From: Comamonadaceae bacterium
GTDB lineage: Bacteria; Pseudomonadota; Gammaproteobacteria; Burkholderiales; Burkholderiaceae_C
DNA: 43,415 bases
Direction: 5' to 3'
Assembly: GCA_025352965.1 (NCBI GenBank)
Contig: JANXRP010000159.1
Span: 1 to 43,415 of the forward strand
Shown here: piece by piece, positions 18,526 to 26,553 of the stretch
Layout of the letters: every line of letters starts with the position of its first letter
Numbering within the stretch: position 1 is the stretch's first letter
Notes under the pieces: model-generated
Told to the model about the DNA's origin: nothing
What the model saw: only the letters and a program-made list of their open reading frames with translations
The model's database searches: none
Made by a program: the position numbers and the translations under genes

Positions 18526-19415
18526 TGCCGTTTCAACCGCATCTGATTGGCAACTGGCGTGGAGCGTTTTAGCACATGCTCTGCTAGCCAGACAGCACTC
18601 TTTTTGGCACGCTCAGCAACAAAAGGCAACGGCATGTTTTGATAGTCGTCATTAAACACTTCAAAGCTGTAGTCGCCCGTATAACCCAACTTGTCGATGC
18701 GCCGCACAAGATCAATCAAGTCATCGTTATGAACGCCTTCACCTGGGAAGACACGGTAGGTGCGGGCCGTCGTCATCCGCTCTTCAAAGCTCTTCGTCTC
18801 TTGCCACAGAAAATCAGCCAACTGCACCAAGTAGATTTTGTTTGGGTCGATAAATTCAATCTCATCGAGTGATGTCTTGGCAGCCAAGATATGGAACGAA
18901 TCAAGGCAAGTGCCAAGATTGGGCATATTGGCGCGGCAAATCACATCCCAAGCGGTGTGGTACTCGTTAATCGTTTTGCCCCACGACAGTCCCTCGTAGG
19001 CGATCTTCAAACCCATGGGCAACGCCAGCATGGCCAGCTTGCGTAAATCAGCAGCAATCTTGTCTAAGTCGCTGGTAGCGTGTGCTGATGTCGAAGAACA
19101 GCACAGCAGAAACTTGGCATCCAAACTTTTCGCCATTTGCAGCATTGATTTCGCAATGTCAATCTTGTAATCGTGCAAATCGCCGCTGAGCCCTTCAAAG
19201 TCGCGCAGCACTTGAAAACCCGTCACGCGCAGCCCGCTGTTTTTTACCGCCAAAACGGCTGCCTCAATCCCTTGCGGATAACCCACAATGTCATTGGCTT
19301 TCAGCATAATCTGCGTAAAGCCCGCATCCAACGTGGCTTTAAGCTTGGCCTCTAGCGTGCCCGCAAAGGTAATGGTGTCAACACCAAATTCTTCAAAATG
19401 AGGTTTGATTTTCAT
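18522..19415 (-). CDS. 3-dehydroshikimate dehydratase-like TIM-barrel enzyme
   Basis: This is a 297-residue xylose-isomerase-like TIM barrel. E141 (AYEGLSW), D172 (TCLDSFH), Q198 (LVQLADF) and E252 (SFEVFND) match the Glu-Asp-Gln-Glu metal set of bacterial 3-dehydroshikimate dehydratases (QuiC/QsuB type), which make protocatechuate. The RVFPGEG loop is also typical. The start is ATG 19415, 7 bp after the upstream stop; a TTG at 19448 would add eleven residues ahead of the first strand and is unlikely. In QuiC1-type enzymes this domain is fused to an HPPD-like domain; here that partner is the separate gene just upstream. An IolE/IolI-like sugar isomerase is the alternative. Confidence 0.75.
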   Translation of the reverse strand: MKIKPHFEEFGVDTITFAGTLEAKLKATLDAGFTQIMLKANDIVGYPQGIEAAVLAVKNSGLRVTGFQVLRDFEGLSGDLHDYKIDIAKSMLQMAKSLDAKFLLCCSSTSAHATSDLDKIAADLRKLAMLALPMGLKIAYEGLSWGKTINEYHTAWDVICRANMPNLGTCLDSFHILAAKTSLDEIEFIDPNKIYLVQLADFLWQETKSFEERMTTARTYRVFPGEGVHNDDLIDLVRRIDKLGYTGDYSFEVFNDDYQNMPLPFVAERAKKSAVWLAEHVLKRSTPVANQMRLKRQ

Positions 19416-19422
19416 ACGGGCA

Positions 19423-20316
19423 TCACTTTGTGCTTTGCACAAGCTCAAACATCACCGAGCCCAAATACGTTTTCGTAATCGCGCCGCGCGCTTCGGCATG
19501 GACTTCGTTCGACTCGACAAACTCAACACCCAAGCTTCGTAGCGCCTTCACAGCCGCCATCACATCGGGTACGCCAAGACCTATGCGCTGCAACTTTTCG
19601 TCCAAATCAATTTCCATCACGTCAGGCTCGACCAATTGCCACATAAAACCTTGACCCGTCTTAACGGACGGGGCATTTAAGAGTTTCCCTTTGGGCATGA
19701 TGCCAAAGCGCTCTTCGTCGGGTACCAGCTTAAAGCCCAGCAAAGATTCGTAGAACTCAACCCAGTCGAAGCTGCGCTCTGAACCAATGTATTGCACTGT
19801 GCCAAAAAAATGAATCCCAGCCGTAGCAGCAGGATGTGCGTCCACACCTGGGATGGGCACAAAGTCCACGTCATAAATCGAAAACTCGTTATAGCGATCC
19901 ACAAAGTAAATGTGGCTATCACCAACACCGTGGATGGCGGGGATATTGAGCTCCATCACTTCGCTGCTCGTGGGTACTGCCCACGCGCCGCGCTCGATCG
20001 CATAAGCAAAAGCACTGCGCGCATCGCGTACCCGAAGGGCAATAGCAGACATCGTCGGTTGACTCTCGCCGTGCGTATCGGCTGGGTGAGCATTCACCAC
20101 CACATTCATCTCGCCTTGGCGATACAGCGTGACCTCACGCGAGCGATGCCGTGCCACGGGCTTAAAACCCATCATCTCCAGCACCTGACCCAGCGCTTGC
20201 GGCTTGTCGGTGGTGTATTCAATAAACTCCACGCCGTCTAAACCAATCGGGTTGGATGCGTCGCTAAACGATGCCTGCAAAGGCTCGCGTTGCTGTTTGA
20301 GAAGAAGATCGCTCAT
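19423..20316 (-). CDS. HPPD-like double VOC-domain protein
   Basis: This is a 297-residue protein with two vicinal-oxygen-chelate halves, related to 4-hydroxyphenylpyruvate dioxygenase and to the C-terminal domain of QuiC1. H169 (GIHFFGTVQYI) and E291 (SVMFELVQ) fit two of the three metal ligands of HPPD, but the second-His position appears to be R244 (LQRIGLGVPDV). Ordinary dioxygenase activity is therefore doubtful. AGGAA precedes the ATG at 20316. The gene begins 28 bp after addA and is followed 7 bp later by the dehydratase-like TIM barrel. A true HPPD acting in tyrosine degradation is less likely. Confidence 0.72.
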   Translation of the reverse strand: MSDLLLKQQREPLQASFSDASNPIGLDGVEFIEYTTDKPQALGQVLEMMGFKPVARHRSREVTLYRQGEMNVVVNAHPADTHGESQPTMSAIALRVRDARSAFAYAIERGAWAVPTSSEVMELNIPAIHGVGDSHIYFVDRYNEFSIYDVDFVPIPGVDAHPAATAGIHFFGTVQYIGSERSFDWVEFYESLLGFKLVPDEERFGIMPKGKLLNAPSVKTGQGFMWQLVEPDVMEIDLDEKLQRIGLGVPDVMAAVKALRSLGVEFVESNEVHAEARGAITKTYLGSVMFELVQSTK

Positions 20317-20344
20317 ATCAAGTTCCTATGAAAACTGTGTTGAA

Positions 20345-23300
20345 CTAAGTAGTACATAGCCTAGAGTTTATCGGAGTCACGAAGACAGTTTGCACCTGAC
20401 TGATCGGCACACTAAAAACCTCAACAATGGCTGCTTTGTAGTCTGCCAACTGTGCGCGTAATGCCGCTGATTTTTCTGGCTCTAGCGCTGATTTGAAATC
20501 AATCACCCACCACATTTGCGTTTCACGCTGACGCACCAATCTGTCAATACGCATGACTCGTCCCTGATGCACAAGCTCATATTCATTGGCTTGCCAATCG
20601 ATTTTTGTAGCATCCCATATCCAAGCGCCTTCACCCGTCAGCATCGCTTTCGCGCTGACAGACACAGCTTGCACTTGCTCTTTTGTCAAAGAAAATTCAC
20701 TCGTCACAGCCATGAGTGCAGCAGCATCCGTGCTTTGCCATTGCAAAAGCCTATGCAACGCACTGCCCTGCCGCGATGCAGCATTTGAATCGTCAGATAC
20801 CGCTACCGTCATGGTGGGTGGCAGCGTGAACAGTGCCGAAGGCAGCATTTTTATCTCTGTGGGAAGCCTTGTTAGATATGGCTTAGAGGCTACTTCATCC
20901 TGGGCAACCACGGGTACGCAAAGCGCTTGCAGTCGATGCCACACACTTTTTGGATTGGGGTTATATGCCTCAGAGGCCGAAAGCACAAGCGCCCGCCGTG
21001 CCCGCGTGGTGGCAACGTACATCGTATTGAGTTCCTCCACTTCACGTGCCTTGAAATCGGCTTCCAGCAAAGTTTTGGCACAGCTTGGCGGATTCGATTC
21101 GCTTAGCAAAAAGACAAATTTTTGCGGCGCTGAGTCTTCGGGTTGCCAGTCGATCAGCGTGGTCATGGATTGCATTTTTCGCGGCTCTGGATCGCTGGCG
21201 AGGAGTAGCACCATATCCGCTTCCAAACCTTTTGCGCCGTGCACCGTGAGCAATTGCACAGCGGATGCGATCTGCGCCACCGCAGGCGCTTTAATGCTTT
21301 GCAGCGAGGCACGCATGGCGCGAACAAACGCATAGGCGCTTAAAAAACGACCACCCCCCACCTGCAAAGCCGCACCGAGCAAGGCTTGCAGAGCGGCATG
21401 ACTGGAGAGCCTTACCGCATTTGGCATAGCGGCAAGGTACTTATTTAAAACATCAGCATCGTCGTAAATCGCTTGTAGTGCATCGTGCGGTGGCAATTGC
21501 TGCATCCATGCCTGCCAGCGCTCCAGCGTCTCTTTCATGTCACCTGTTAGCAAATCAAACCAAGATTTTTTCTCTGGTAAAGCGGCCAGTTGTTCTTTGC
21601 GCAACGTCATCAGCTGCGCATCCGTCCACGCAAACAGAGGCGACTTGAGCGCTCTGGCCAAATCCAAATCACTATGCGGTGAGATTAAAAAATTGAGGAG
21701 TGCTAGCACATCTTGCACGGCGGGAACATCCGCCAAATCGTTCTTTTCTAACTTTGCAGCGTGCACGCCGTAGCGCTGTAAGGCTTGCTGGATAAGGCTA
21801 AGCGGCTCATGCGTGCGCGACAACACCATCACCGATTGACCGCCCGTGTTGGCTGCAATCCACCGCGCCGCTTGATCGGCTTCGCGTTCTTTGAGCGACT
21901 CTTCCGCATCTTCGCGCGGCGTGGTGAAGCTGTCGCGCCATACAGGTTGAGTGACTGAAATTGAATCGTTTTTTTCTTTTTTAACCCGCGCAATTAACGG
22001 CAAGCAAAGTGCTGATCCAGCCTCTGTGCTCGTCGTCGTGTGCGGCCTGAAACCCGCAAATTCATTGGCTTCTTGCGCATTCAGCATAGCGCTATTGACG
22101 ACGGCTAGCACGCCAGATGCGTTCCTGCGCGTATGGTCGCACGAGATCAGCACCGCATCAAACGTCTCCTGCATAAACGTCTGCGCAGCCGCAAACACAC
22201 GCGGCTCGGCACGGCGGAATCGGTAAATACTTTGCTTGGGGTCGCCCACGATGAACAGGCTCGGTCGCTGCTGACCACCGCCGCTGCCCGCATAGCCAGA
22301 GAGCCACGCATGCATCGCCTGCCATTGCAGCGGATTGGTGTCTTGGAACTCATCAATCATCACGTGGCGCAGCCGCTGATCTAGGCGTTCTTGTACCGCG
22401 CCCGAAGCTTCAGCATCAGACAGCAAAAGCGTTGCGGCACGTTCCAAATCCGCCATATCGACCAAGCCCTGCTGGTATTTGAGCTTCGCAAAGCAATCCA
22501 GCCACGCGCGCCCCACGCGCGTCATGCGCTGCTGATAGAGCCAACAGGTGTGTTGGTGCTTGGCTGCGAGAATCACCAGCAAATCGTCTTGCGCCGCAGT
22601 GACGAACTGGCGATCTTCGTCGCTGATTTTGGACTTGTATTTTTTTGGCGTTAAATCTTTTGTGAGTAACCCAGCAAGCAGTAAATCAACATCTGAGTTT
22701 GAAAGTCCAGCCTCAATGCTGTTTCCCGCCGCTCTGAGCTCATCCGTTTTATAGCTACCTAGCACTTTTGCGGCAATAGCGTGTAACTCGTGGCTCGGTT
22801 GTTTTTCTTCTGCATCCTCTACTGAATTCTCTAACAATCCTTGCGCATCTGTCAGTTCAAACTCAACTCGCTTGGCCAGCAAGTTCACCAGCGCATCGTC
22901 TACTTTGGAGCGCCCCCAGTCTTCAATCAATGCCGCAAAATCCTCTCGCAAGCCTCGATTAGAAAGGGCTTTGGCATAGAACGCATGGCGCAATTCGGGC
23001 AAAAGCGTCTGCTCATCTTCTAGCAATTCGTAAGTCAATGGATACTTTAGTTTTTGCAAAACAACCAACGGCGCAGCCTTGAGTAGCTGCGCAAACCATG
23101 CGTGAAAAGTGGAGATTTGGACAGCGCGACCGCTCGCCAATATCTTGCTTCGCAGCCCCTGCAACCCTGGTTCGGTCAATCTTTTTTGCAAGCGTTCGCG
23201 CATTTCGCCAGCGGCTTTTTTGGTAAATGTGATTGCCAAAATTTGATCAGGCTCAGTGCCTTGTTCCAAGGCTTTCACCATGCGTTCAATCAGCATCCAC

Positions 23301-23431
23301 GTTTTGCCCGCGCCCGCGCAGGCCTCAACGCAAACGCTACGCACAGGGTCGCAGGCGATGGCATAGAAAGCCTCCGAGCTGGCGAGCTTGCCGTTAATGG
23401 CGTAAGCGGGATTTTGTGCCTCTAGGGTCAT
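20345..23431 (-). CDS. addA: UvrD/AddA-like ATP-dependent helicase-nuclease
   Basis: This is a 1028-residue superfamily 1A helicase with a C-terminal PD-(D/E)XK nuclease domain. Walker A is AGAGKT at 39-44. ILAITFTKKAAGEMRERL, VMIDEFQDTNPLQWQ (Walker B/DEXQ) and LLTVHGAKGLEADMV are helicase motifs. The nuclease region has MRIDRLV and WWVIDFKS near the end. The start is ATG 23431 in ATGA overlap with addB; a longer frame from 23476 is rejected. With AddB it should resect double-strand breaks for RecA loading, the role of RecBCD elsewhere. Confidence 0.88.
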   Translation of the reverse strand: MTLEAQNPAYAINGKLASSEAFYAIACDPVRSVCVEACAGAGKTWMLIERMVKALEQGTEPDQILAITFTKKAAGEMRERLQKRLTEPGLQGLRSKILASGRAVQISTFHAWFAQLLKAAPLVVLQKLKYPLTYELLEDEQTLLPELRHAFYAKALSNRGLREDFAALIEDWGRSKVDDALVNLLAKRVEFELTDAQGLLENSVEDAEEKQPSHELHAIAAKVLGSYKTDELRAAGNSIEAGLSNSDVDLLLAGLLTKDLTPKKYKSKISDEDRQFVTAAQDDLLVILAAKHQHTCWLYQQRMTRVGRAWLDCFAKLKYQQGLVDMADLERAATLLLSDAEASGAVQERLDQRLRHVMIDEFQDTNPLQWQAMHAWLSGYAGSGGGQQRPSLFIVGDPKQSIYRFRRAEPRVFAAAQTFMQETFDAVLISCDHTRRNASGVLAVVNSAMLNAQEANEFAGFRPHTTTSTEAGSALCLPLIARVKKEKNDSISVTQPVWRDSFTTPREDAEESLKEREADQAARWIAANTGGQSVMVLSRTHEPLSLIQQALQRYGVHAAKLEKNDLADVPAVQDVLALLNFLISPHSDLDLARALKSPLFAWTDAQLMTLRKEQLAALPEKKSWFDLLTGDMKETLERWQAWMQQLPPHDALQAIYDDADVLNKYLAAMPNAVRLSSHAALQALLGAALQVGGGRFLSAYAFVRAMRASLQSIKAPAVAQIASAVQLLTVHGAKGLEADMVLLLASDPEPRKMQSMTTLIDWQPEDSAPQKFVFLLSESNPPSCAKTLLEADFKAREVEELNTMYVATTRARRALVLSASEAYNPNPKSVWHRLQALCVPVVAQDEVASKPYLTRLPTEIKMLPSALFTLPPTMTVAVSDDSNAASRQGSALHRLLQWQSTDAAALMAVTSEFSLTKEQVQAVSVSAKAMLTGEGAWIWDATKIDWQANEYELVHQGRVMRIDRLVRQRETQMWWVIDFKSALEPEKSAALRAQLADYKAAIVEVFSVPISQVQTVFVTPINSRLCTT

Positions 23432-25920
23432 ACAAAATCCCGTCGGCACAAACCGCGAACTTGGCAATACGTGCAAGCCTCACCCTCGCCCAAGGCACGC
23501 AGACCATGGCCTGCCGCCATATTGGAGAGATCGCCCCAGATGCCGTCCAGCAAAACATCACGCCGATTTTCTAAGCTTGGCAGCTCGTTCGTGCTGGTGG
23601 AATTTTTGTCATTGGCTCGTTCTACTAAATTGACGTAGGCTGCACGAATCGGTGCTTCGCTTTGTTCAGAATCGCTTAAGACCAGCGCGGCATAAAACGC
23701 GAGCTGCGTATCCTCGTCCGCGTTTTTGATGCGCTTGCGCGTTTTATCTAACGACTCCGTTTTGTAGTCCAGCAGCCACTGTGCGCCACCGCTTTTCGCA
23801 TCTCCCCTATCCATGCGATCTAACGTGCCTACCAAGTTGACTGTTTTGCCCTCCACCGTGAGCGAGAATGACTTCTTCACTTCGCCCGCCTCGTACCGTA
23901 CGCCGCTAGCCTCATGCTTGGTAAGCCACGCCAGATAAGCCTCGCGGGTCTTTGGCCAAATGAGTGCGAAAGGCAAAAATGCGGCATCGTCGAGCGATAG
24001 AGATTTTTGTTCGGCAGCGGCGCAAGCATTAATGGTTGTGCCGCGATCAAGCGTTGGCTCATGCCTCAATGCTTCGTGAAATCGATACAGCGTGCCATGC
24101 AGCCACGTACCAAAGTCGCGCTTATCAACGGTTTCGTCTAACTCATCAGCATCCCGCAAACCCAAGATGCGTGTGGCGTAAAAGCGATACGGGCAGGCAC
24201 GCAAATCGGCGTAGGCACTTGCGGACAAAGTCGCGGGGGCTAAGGTTTGCCAGTCAATGCTGGCACCTTGGCCAAAGACATCTAATACAGGCAAAACAGG
24301 CTGGGAAGCCATGCTGGTCGTGGCTTTCAAAAGGAACGAATTTTCGAGTACCGATTTTTGAGGTTGCAACCCGCCCTCCATCTCCAGCACTTGCAGCAGA
24401 TTGCTTTTTGATAGCAACTCATTACCCTCCATTTGCTGCCAAAGCAGACTCACGTTTGGCTGACTGCACAGCCATGCCCATGCTTTGGACTGCGCGGCAG
24501 CTGCATCATCAGCCGTGGGAAGCCCAAGAGCTTCACGCTGCGCTGCGCTCCAATCGCTTTGCAGGCGTGGCCTAGCAGGCAGACGGCGCTCGTCGCAACT
24601 GGGCACAACGACCGTCTCAAAATGCCGTCCCCACATTTGCGCCAGCGGCAAGATGGTGACAGTTGCTGCATCAAACTTCAATCGAAAGCGATTCGCCTCC
24701 AGCACAGCGCGAACCCACGCCGAATAAGCGCTTGGCAACATTGGCGCTGAAAAATTGGCAGTCAAGGACGCTGCCGAGCTCCCATCTAAATGCAAAGCTT
24801 TGAGCATGGCCTGCCCCGCTAAATCGGCTTGCATGGTGTCCCACAAGAGGACGTGCTGCAAGAGCGCTGTTGTCTCCGACAACCACGCAGCAAGCGGGCG
24901 CGGGCGCGAAAACCGTGCGGGCCAATCACCTAGCATGTCGCTACCTGTCTGCGACCAAGTCACTTGCGATTCACGTCGAATCTGCTGCTCTAGCTCAGAC
25001 ACATCGGCTGGCAAAAACCGCACGGATGCACTCTTTAAAGCAGCGAGCACTAGGTCTGACGTGGCATCGCGCGACATCGCTTCCAACCACGCCATCAATT
25101 GCGCAGCAACTGTCGTGGTCGATAGCGCCCAACCCGTCTCGTCAATCAAAGCCACGCCGCGATTGGCAAGCACCGCGCTCAAACGGCGTGTGAGCTGACG
25201 ATCCAGTGCAATCAGCGCAATAGTTTTGGCATTGCTTGCCAGAATCACTGCGGCTGTTTGCTGAACTAAATCTTCAAAATCGGAGGCAATGTATTCGTTT
25301 ATTAATCCATCACTTATCGCTGGCAATGCGCCCAAATCAATCAAAGTGGTCTTGCTGGAAGCCCCATCCAGTATGGCCTGCACGAGGGTGTCTGGTTGCA
25401 AACCTTGGGTCACATAAAAGTACTCGGTGGATTCCAAAAGCGCCGCTCGTCGCTCCCACAGCACATCGGTGTCGTAGTTGGTCGCAGCCGCCCACATGAG
25501 CGCGACAAAGCCAATCGCGCCTTCCAACTGAAACTGCCCACCTTGCTGAAACAGCCCTGCACGTGCGCTGGCCCACGAAATGCGGCCACTCGGATGCATC
25601 GCGGCAAGCGTGGATGCGGCATCAACGGCCATATCCAGCAAGCGCTGCACAAGCGCGGGCGCGGTGTCCAACCCCGCACGGCGCAAGAGCATTTCTGCAT
25701 TCAAGCGGTCAATGCCAGCATCAAACTGAATGTCGGTGGGCGCTTTGGCAACGACACCCAAACTAACCGCCCATTCGCGCACCGTCATGATTTGCGGCAT
25801 TACGGCTGCCTGCGAAGTAGCCTGAGAAGTGGTCTGCCAAGCCATACGGGCTGTGGCTTTGAGCTGTGCGTAGGGGATGAGCCAGACGCTTGGGGCAGTG
25901 ACTCTAAGGTCGTGGGACAT
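23428..25920 (-). CDS. addB: AddB-like PD-(D/E)XK nuclease subunit
   Basis: This is an 830-residue partner of AddA. The N-terminal two thirds is a divergent helicase-like region without Walker motifs (WLIPYAQL near the start, ETVVVPSCDERRLPAR about 435-450). The C-terminal nuclease has GTLDRMD with D701 and LLDYK with D718 and K720. Four cysteines, C576 (RACPYRFYA) and C816, C819 and C825, are placed as the iron-sulfur staple of AddB nucleases. It is the first gene of a long leftward run and faces trxA across 126 bp. Confidence 0.85.
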   Translation of the reverse strand: MSHDLRVTAPSVWLIPYAQLKATARMAWQTTSQATSQAAVMPQIMTVREWAVSLGVVAKAPTDIQFDAGIDRLNAEMLLRRAGLDTAPALVQRLLDMAVDAASTLAAMHPSGRISWASARAGLFQQGGQFQLEGAIGFVALMWAAATNYDTDVLWERRAALLESTEYFYVTQGLQPDTLVQAILDGASSKTTLIDLGALPAISDGLINEYIASDFEDLVQQTAAVILASNAKTIALIALDRQLTRRLSAVLANRGVALIDETGWALSTTTVAAQLMAWLEAMSRDATSDLVLAALKSASVRFLPADVSELEQQIRRESQVTWSQTGSDMLGDWPARFSRPRPLAAWLSETTALLQHVLLWDTMQADLAGQAMLKALHLDGSSAASLTANFSAPMLPSAYSAWVRAVLEANRFRLKFDAATVTILPLAQMWGRHFETVVVPSCDERRLPARPRLQSDWSAAQREALGLPTADDAAAAQSKAWAWLCSQPNVSLLWQQMEGNELLSKSNLLQVLEMEGGLQPQKSVLENSFLLKATTSMASQPVLPVLDVFGQGASIDWQTLAPATLSASAYADLRACPYRFYATRILGLRDADELDETVDKRDFGTWLHGTLYRFHEALRHEPTLDRGTTINACAAAEQKSLSLDDAAFLPFALIWPKTREAYLAWLTKHEASGVRYEAGEVKKSFSLTVEGKTVNLVGTLDRMDRGDAKSGGAQWLLDYKTESLDKTRKRIKNADEDTQLAFYAALVLSDSEQSEAPIRAAYVNLVERANDKNSTSTNELPSLENRRDVLLDGIWGDLSNMAAGHGLRALGEGEACTYCQVRGLCRRDFV

Positions 25921-25941
25921 GAATTTTGACTATCGCTTTAA

Positions 25942-25969
25942 TTGATGCTTGGATTGCTAAATTTATAGA
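25942..25969 (+). promoter_or_regulatory. trxA: Candidate trxA promoter
   Basis: TTGATG (25942-25947) and TATAGA (25964-25969) lie 16 bp apart, each four of six to consensus. A second candidate, TTGTCT (25976-25981) with TATTCT (26000-26005), has 18-bp spacing and is about as good. Which is used cannot be told from sequence. Confidence 0.3.
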
Positions 25970-25991
25970 AGGGACTTGTCTTCTGTCACAA
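25962..25991 (-). promoter_or_regulatory. addB: Candidate addBA promoter
   Basis: On the minus strand, TTGTGA (25986-25991) and TATAAA (25962-25967, five of six to consensus) are separated by 18 bp, giving a leader of about 35 nt before the addB ATG. This is the best sigma-70-like match in the addB-trxA gap. Its -10 overlaps a forward -10-like TATAGA used in one trxA promoter candidate. Confidence 0.45.
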
Positions 25992-26046
25992 TTTACCCAT
26001 ATTCTCACTTCATAACAACCTTAAACGATTCAAAAAAGGAAAAACC

Positions 26047-26376
26047 ATGGCCAGCGATCTCATCAAACATATCTCCGACGCAAGTTTTGAAGCCGACGTG
26101 CTGCAAAGCGATCTGCCTGTGCTGGTGGACTATTGGGCTGAGTGGTGCGGTCCTTGCCGCATGATTGCGCCTGTGCTGGATGAGTTGTCTGAGACTTACA
26201 AAGGCAAGTTGCAAATCGCCAAGATGAATGTGGATGAAAACCAGTCGATTCCTGCGCAGTTTGGCATTCGCGGCATCCCAACGCTCATGATTTTTAAAGG
26301 CGGTAAGCTGGTGAAGACACAAGTCGGTGCGATGTCTAAAGGCCAAATGACGGCGCTGGTGGCTGAGCACGTTTAA
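26047..26376 (+). CDS. trxA: Thioredoxin 1
   Basis: This is a 109-residue thioredoxin with the redox motif WCGPC (C34 and C37), VLVDYWAEWCGPC leading into it, and the cis-proline segment RGIPTLMIFK. It reduces protein disulfides in the cytoplasm with electrons from thioredoxin reductase. An AAGGA lies about seven bases before the ATG. A rho-independent terminator follows 25 bp after the stop, so it is probably monocistronic. It sits just ahead of rho. Confidence 0.97.
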   Translation: MASDLIKHISDASFEADVLQSDLPVLVDYWAEWCGPCRMIAPVLDELSETYKGKLQIAKMNVDENQSIPAQFGIRGIPTLMIFKGGKLVKTQVGAMSKGQMTALVAEHV

Positions 26377-26401
26377 ACGCCCGCTTTTTACTAGCTACTC
26401 A

Positions 26402-26428
26402 AAGCCGCTCCAAAAGAGCGGCTTTTTT
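26402..26428 (+). terminator. Rho-independent terminator after trxA
   Basis: A perfect 9-bp stem AAGCCGCTC (26402-26410) and GAGCGGCTT (26416-26424) with a CAAAA loop is followed by a T run ending at 26428. It lies 25 bp after the trxA stop. Confidence 0.92.
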
Positions 26429-26504
26429 CATGTATCATCGCGCCTGTTCGCTGTTTCTTTTCTTTTTGCAGCTTGAGCCCTTGGCAGTCATTGTGACCTC
26501 GCCG

Positions 26505-26553
26505 CCCACCTCCTCCTCACTTTCCCCACTCTCACTCATTCATTTATTCAAAT
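26505..26553 (+). promoter_or_regulatory. rho: C-rich, G-free rho leader (possible rut-like autoregulatory site)
   Basis: There are 49 consecutive nucleotides without a G, 22 of them C, immediately before and into the rho start codon. This composition suits Rho loading (rut sites are C-rich, G-poor and unstructured). E. coli rho is known to be autoregulated by termination in its leader. No Shine-Dalgarno is present in the stretch. The transcription start is unknown; TATCAT at 26433-26438 is a possible -10. Confidence 0.5.

Noticed and set aside
19416-19448. TTG start for the TIM-barrel enzyme
   Set aside because: It overlaps the HPPD-like gene by 26 bp, has no ribosome-binding site, and the family fold begins at the ATG 19415 product.
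23432-23476. Fifteen extra N-terminal residues for AddA
   Set aside because: They would lie deep inside addB; the ATGA overlap at 23428-23431 gives a standard start and the residues are not AddA-like.
24036-24575. A long forward frame of 179 codons inside addB, and similar long frames opposite kdpA, galM and addB
   Set aside because: They mirror well-supported genes, have no family motifs or ribosome-binding sites, and reflect codon bias on the opposite strand.
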